A DNA stretch of 36,775 nucleotides from positions 1-36,775 of IMG/VR virus record IMGVR_UViG_3300018083_000073. The stretch is one strand, 5' to 3'. The notes beneath the pieces were generated by a model. That model searched no databases and was not told where the DNA came from. It saw nothing but the letters and a program-made list of their open reading frames with translations. A program made the translations under genes and the position numbers. Shown one piece after another: positions 36,614 to 36,775 of the stretch (the stretch's first letter is position 1; every line of letters starts with the position of its first letter). The stretch is from a virus.

Positions 36614-36718
36614 TGCGTTTATACGCGACATGAACCCGGCGGTGGGCTGGCTCGAAGGTCCGGCGGCATGTCGTGTTTATACCTGGGGCAGCGTTCGAGC
36701 CTACGGGTGTTGGTGGGG

Positions 36719-36767
36719 AAGGCCATCCCGCTAGTAGGCCATCCCGCTTAGTAGGCCACCCCGCTTA
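36719..36767 (+). repeat. TAGGCCA repeat cluster, right group (three copies)
   Basis: Copies at 36719 (AAGGCCATCCCGCTAG), 36735 (TAGGCCATCCCGCTTA) and 36752 (TAGGCCACCCCGCTTA), spaced 16 and 17 bases. These three are the most uniform in the array and abut the end of the window. Confidence 0.8.
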
Positions 36768-36775
36768 AACGCGCA

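Larger units (their letters stand above)
3166..36682. repeat. Dispersed exact octamer GTATAAAC / GTTTATAC, 34 copies
   Basis: GTATAAAC on the plus strand starts at 3166, 4319, 5587, 9312, 9381, 14567, 15509, 18928, 21603, 23155, 24177, 27667, 28544, 30025, 31343, 31886, 33071, 33923 and 34260. GTTTATAC on the plus strand starts at 12260, 22239, 25161, 25740, 26929, 29001, 29598, 30570, 32211, 34709, 34761, 35356, 35817, 36617 and 36675. Random expectation at about 65% GC is roughly 0.2 copies. Twenty-four lie wholly inside genes; ten lie in gaps or across stop codons. None occurs in bases 1-3165. The base after the final C is G or A in 26 of 34. Near misses are few (GTATAAAT at 867, GTTTATGC at 26959). 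Binding-site function is inferred. Confidence 0.9.
36438..36775. other. Non-coding right end: promoter, repeats, inverted repeat
   Basis: 338 bases without a credible gene. From left to right it holds the leftward promoter, five TAGGCCA-type repeats, an 11-bp inverted repeat, two octamers (36617, 36675), and three more repeats reaching the end. If the genome is circular or circularly permuted it continues into bases 1-36. Origin of replication, packaging site and operator array are all possible uses. Confidence 0.7.

Noticed and set aside
3166-36682. The octamer read as a set of sigma70 -10 boxes (TATAAA)
   Set aside because: No consistent -35 partner at 16-18 bases, and most copies are deep inside genes; TATAAA alone does not explain the fixed G and C at the ends.
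36473-36767. Regular repeats at the right end as a CRISPR array
   Set aside because: Repeats are 16 bases with no spacers of constant length, and no cas genes are present.

Overview
This window looks like the complete, or nearly complete, genome of a short-tailed double-stranded DNA phage (podovirus architecture) of a Gram-negative, GC-rich bacterium. The base composition is about 65% GC by eye. It has terminase, a P22-type portal, scaffold, major capsid, a small adaptor, two tail-fibre genes and three very large probable internal (ejection) proteins. There is no tape measure, tail tube or sheath gene. A Gram-negative host is suggested by a lipobox protein, a SleB-type cell-wall hydrolase with an export signal, and the general gene style. 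I see no integrase, RNA polymerase, reverse transcriptase, tRNA or CRISPR array. The host genus cannot be named from the sequence alone.

Layout. (1) 161-1015, leftward: an outer-membrane lipoprotein, divergent from the terminase genes. (2) 1071-21739, rightward: packaging, head, decoration-like proteins, adaptor, fibres, tail hub and internal virion proteins, tightly packed with many ATGA, GTGA and TAATG overlaps. (3) 29910 down to 21513, leftward: SNF2-type helicase, DUF2800 Fe-S/RecB-like nuclease, zinc-ribbon peptide, DUF2815 putative ssDNA-binding protein, family A DNA polymerase, a pair of paralogous unknown proteins flanking a small membrane protein, then endolysin and holin. (4) 29958-33869, rightward: a YdaS/Cro-like HTH regulator, a fused PrimPol-helicase, and three small genes including one with a Lys-Pro-rich tail. 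(5) 36437 down to 33932, leftward: small phage proteins and a VRR-NUC nuclease, behind a plausible sigma70 promoter. (6) 36438-36775: a non-coding end rich in 16-17 bp repeats.

The replication genes form a plausible self-contained set: PrimPol-helicase for priming and unwinding, polymerase with an intact proofreading domain, DUF2815, and two nucleases. Transcription must use host RNA polymerase. The lysis genes sit at the end of the leftward replication operon and converge on the end of the virion operon.

The most striking signal is an exact octamer, GTATAAAC (reverse complement GTTTATAC). I find 34 copies where well under one is expected at this base composition. Copies lie in genes on both strands, are embedded in three stop codons, sit in short intergenic gaps, and are denser in the replication half. 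About 25 of 34 have GTATAAAC on the transcribed gene's coding strand. The near-palindromic core (GTWTAWAC) and the orientation bias recall the stoperator systems of some mycobacteriophages, but the sequence is different and I know of no described equivalent. The second notable system is the right-end array of eight TAGGCCA-type repeats, one of which lies inside the predicted early promoter. The third is a pair of large structured inverted repeats between the DUF2815 and polymerase genes.
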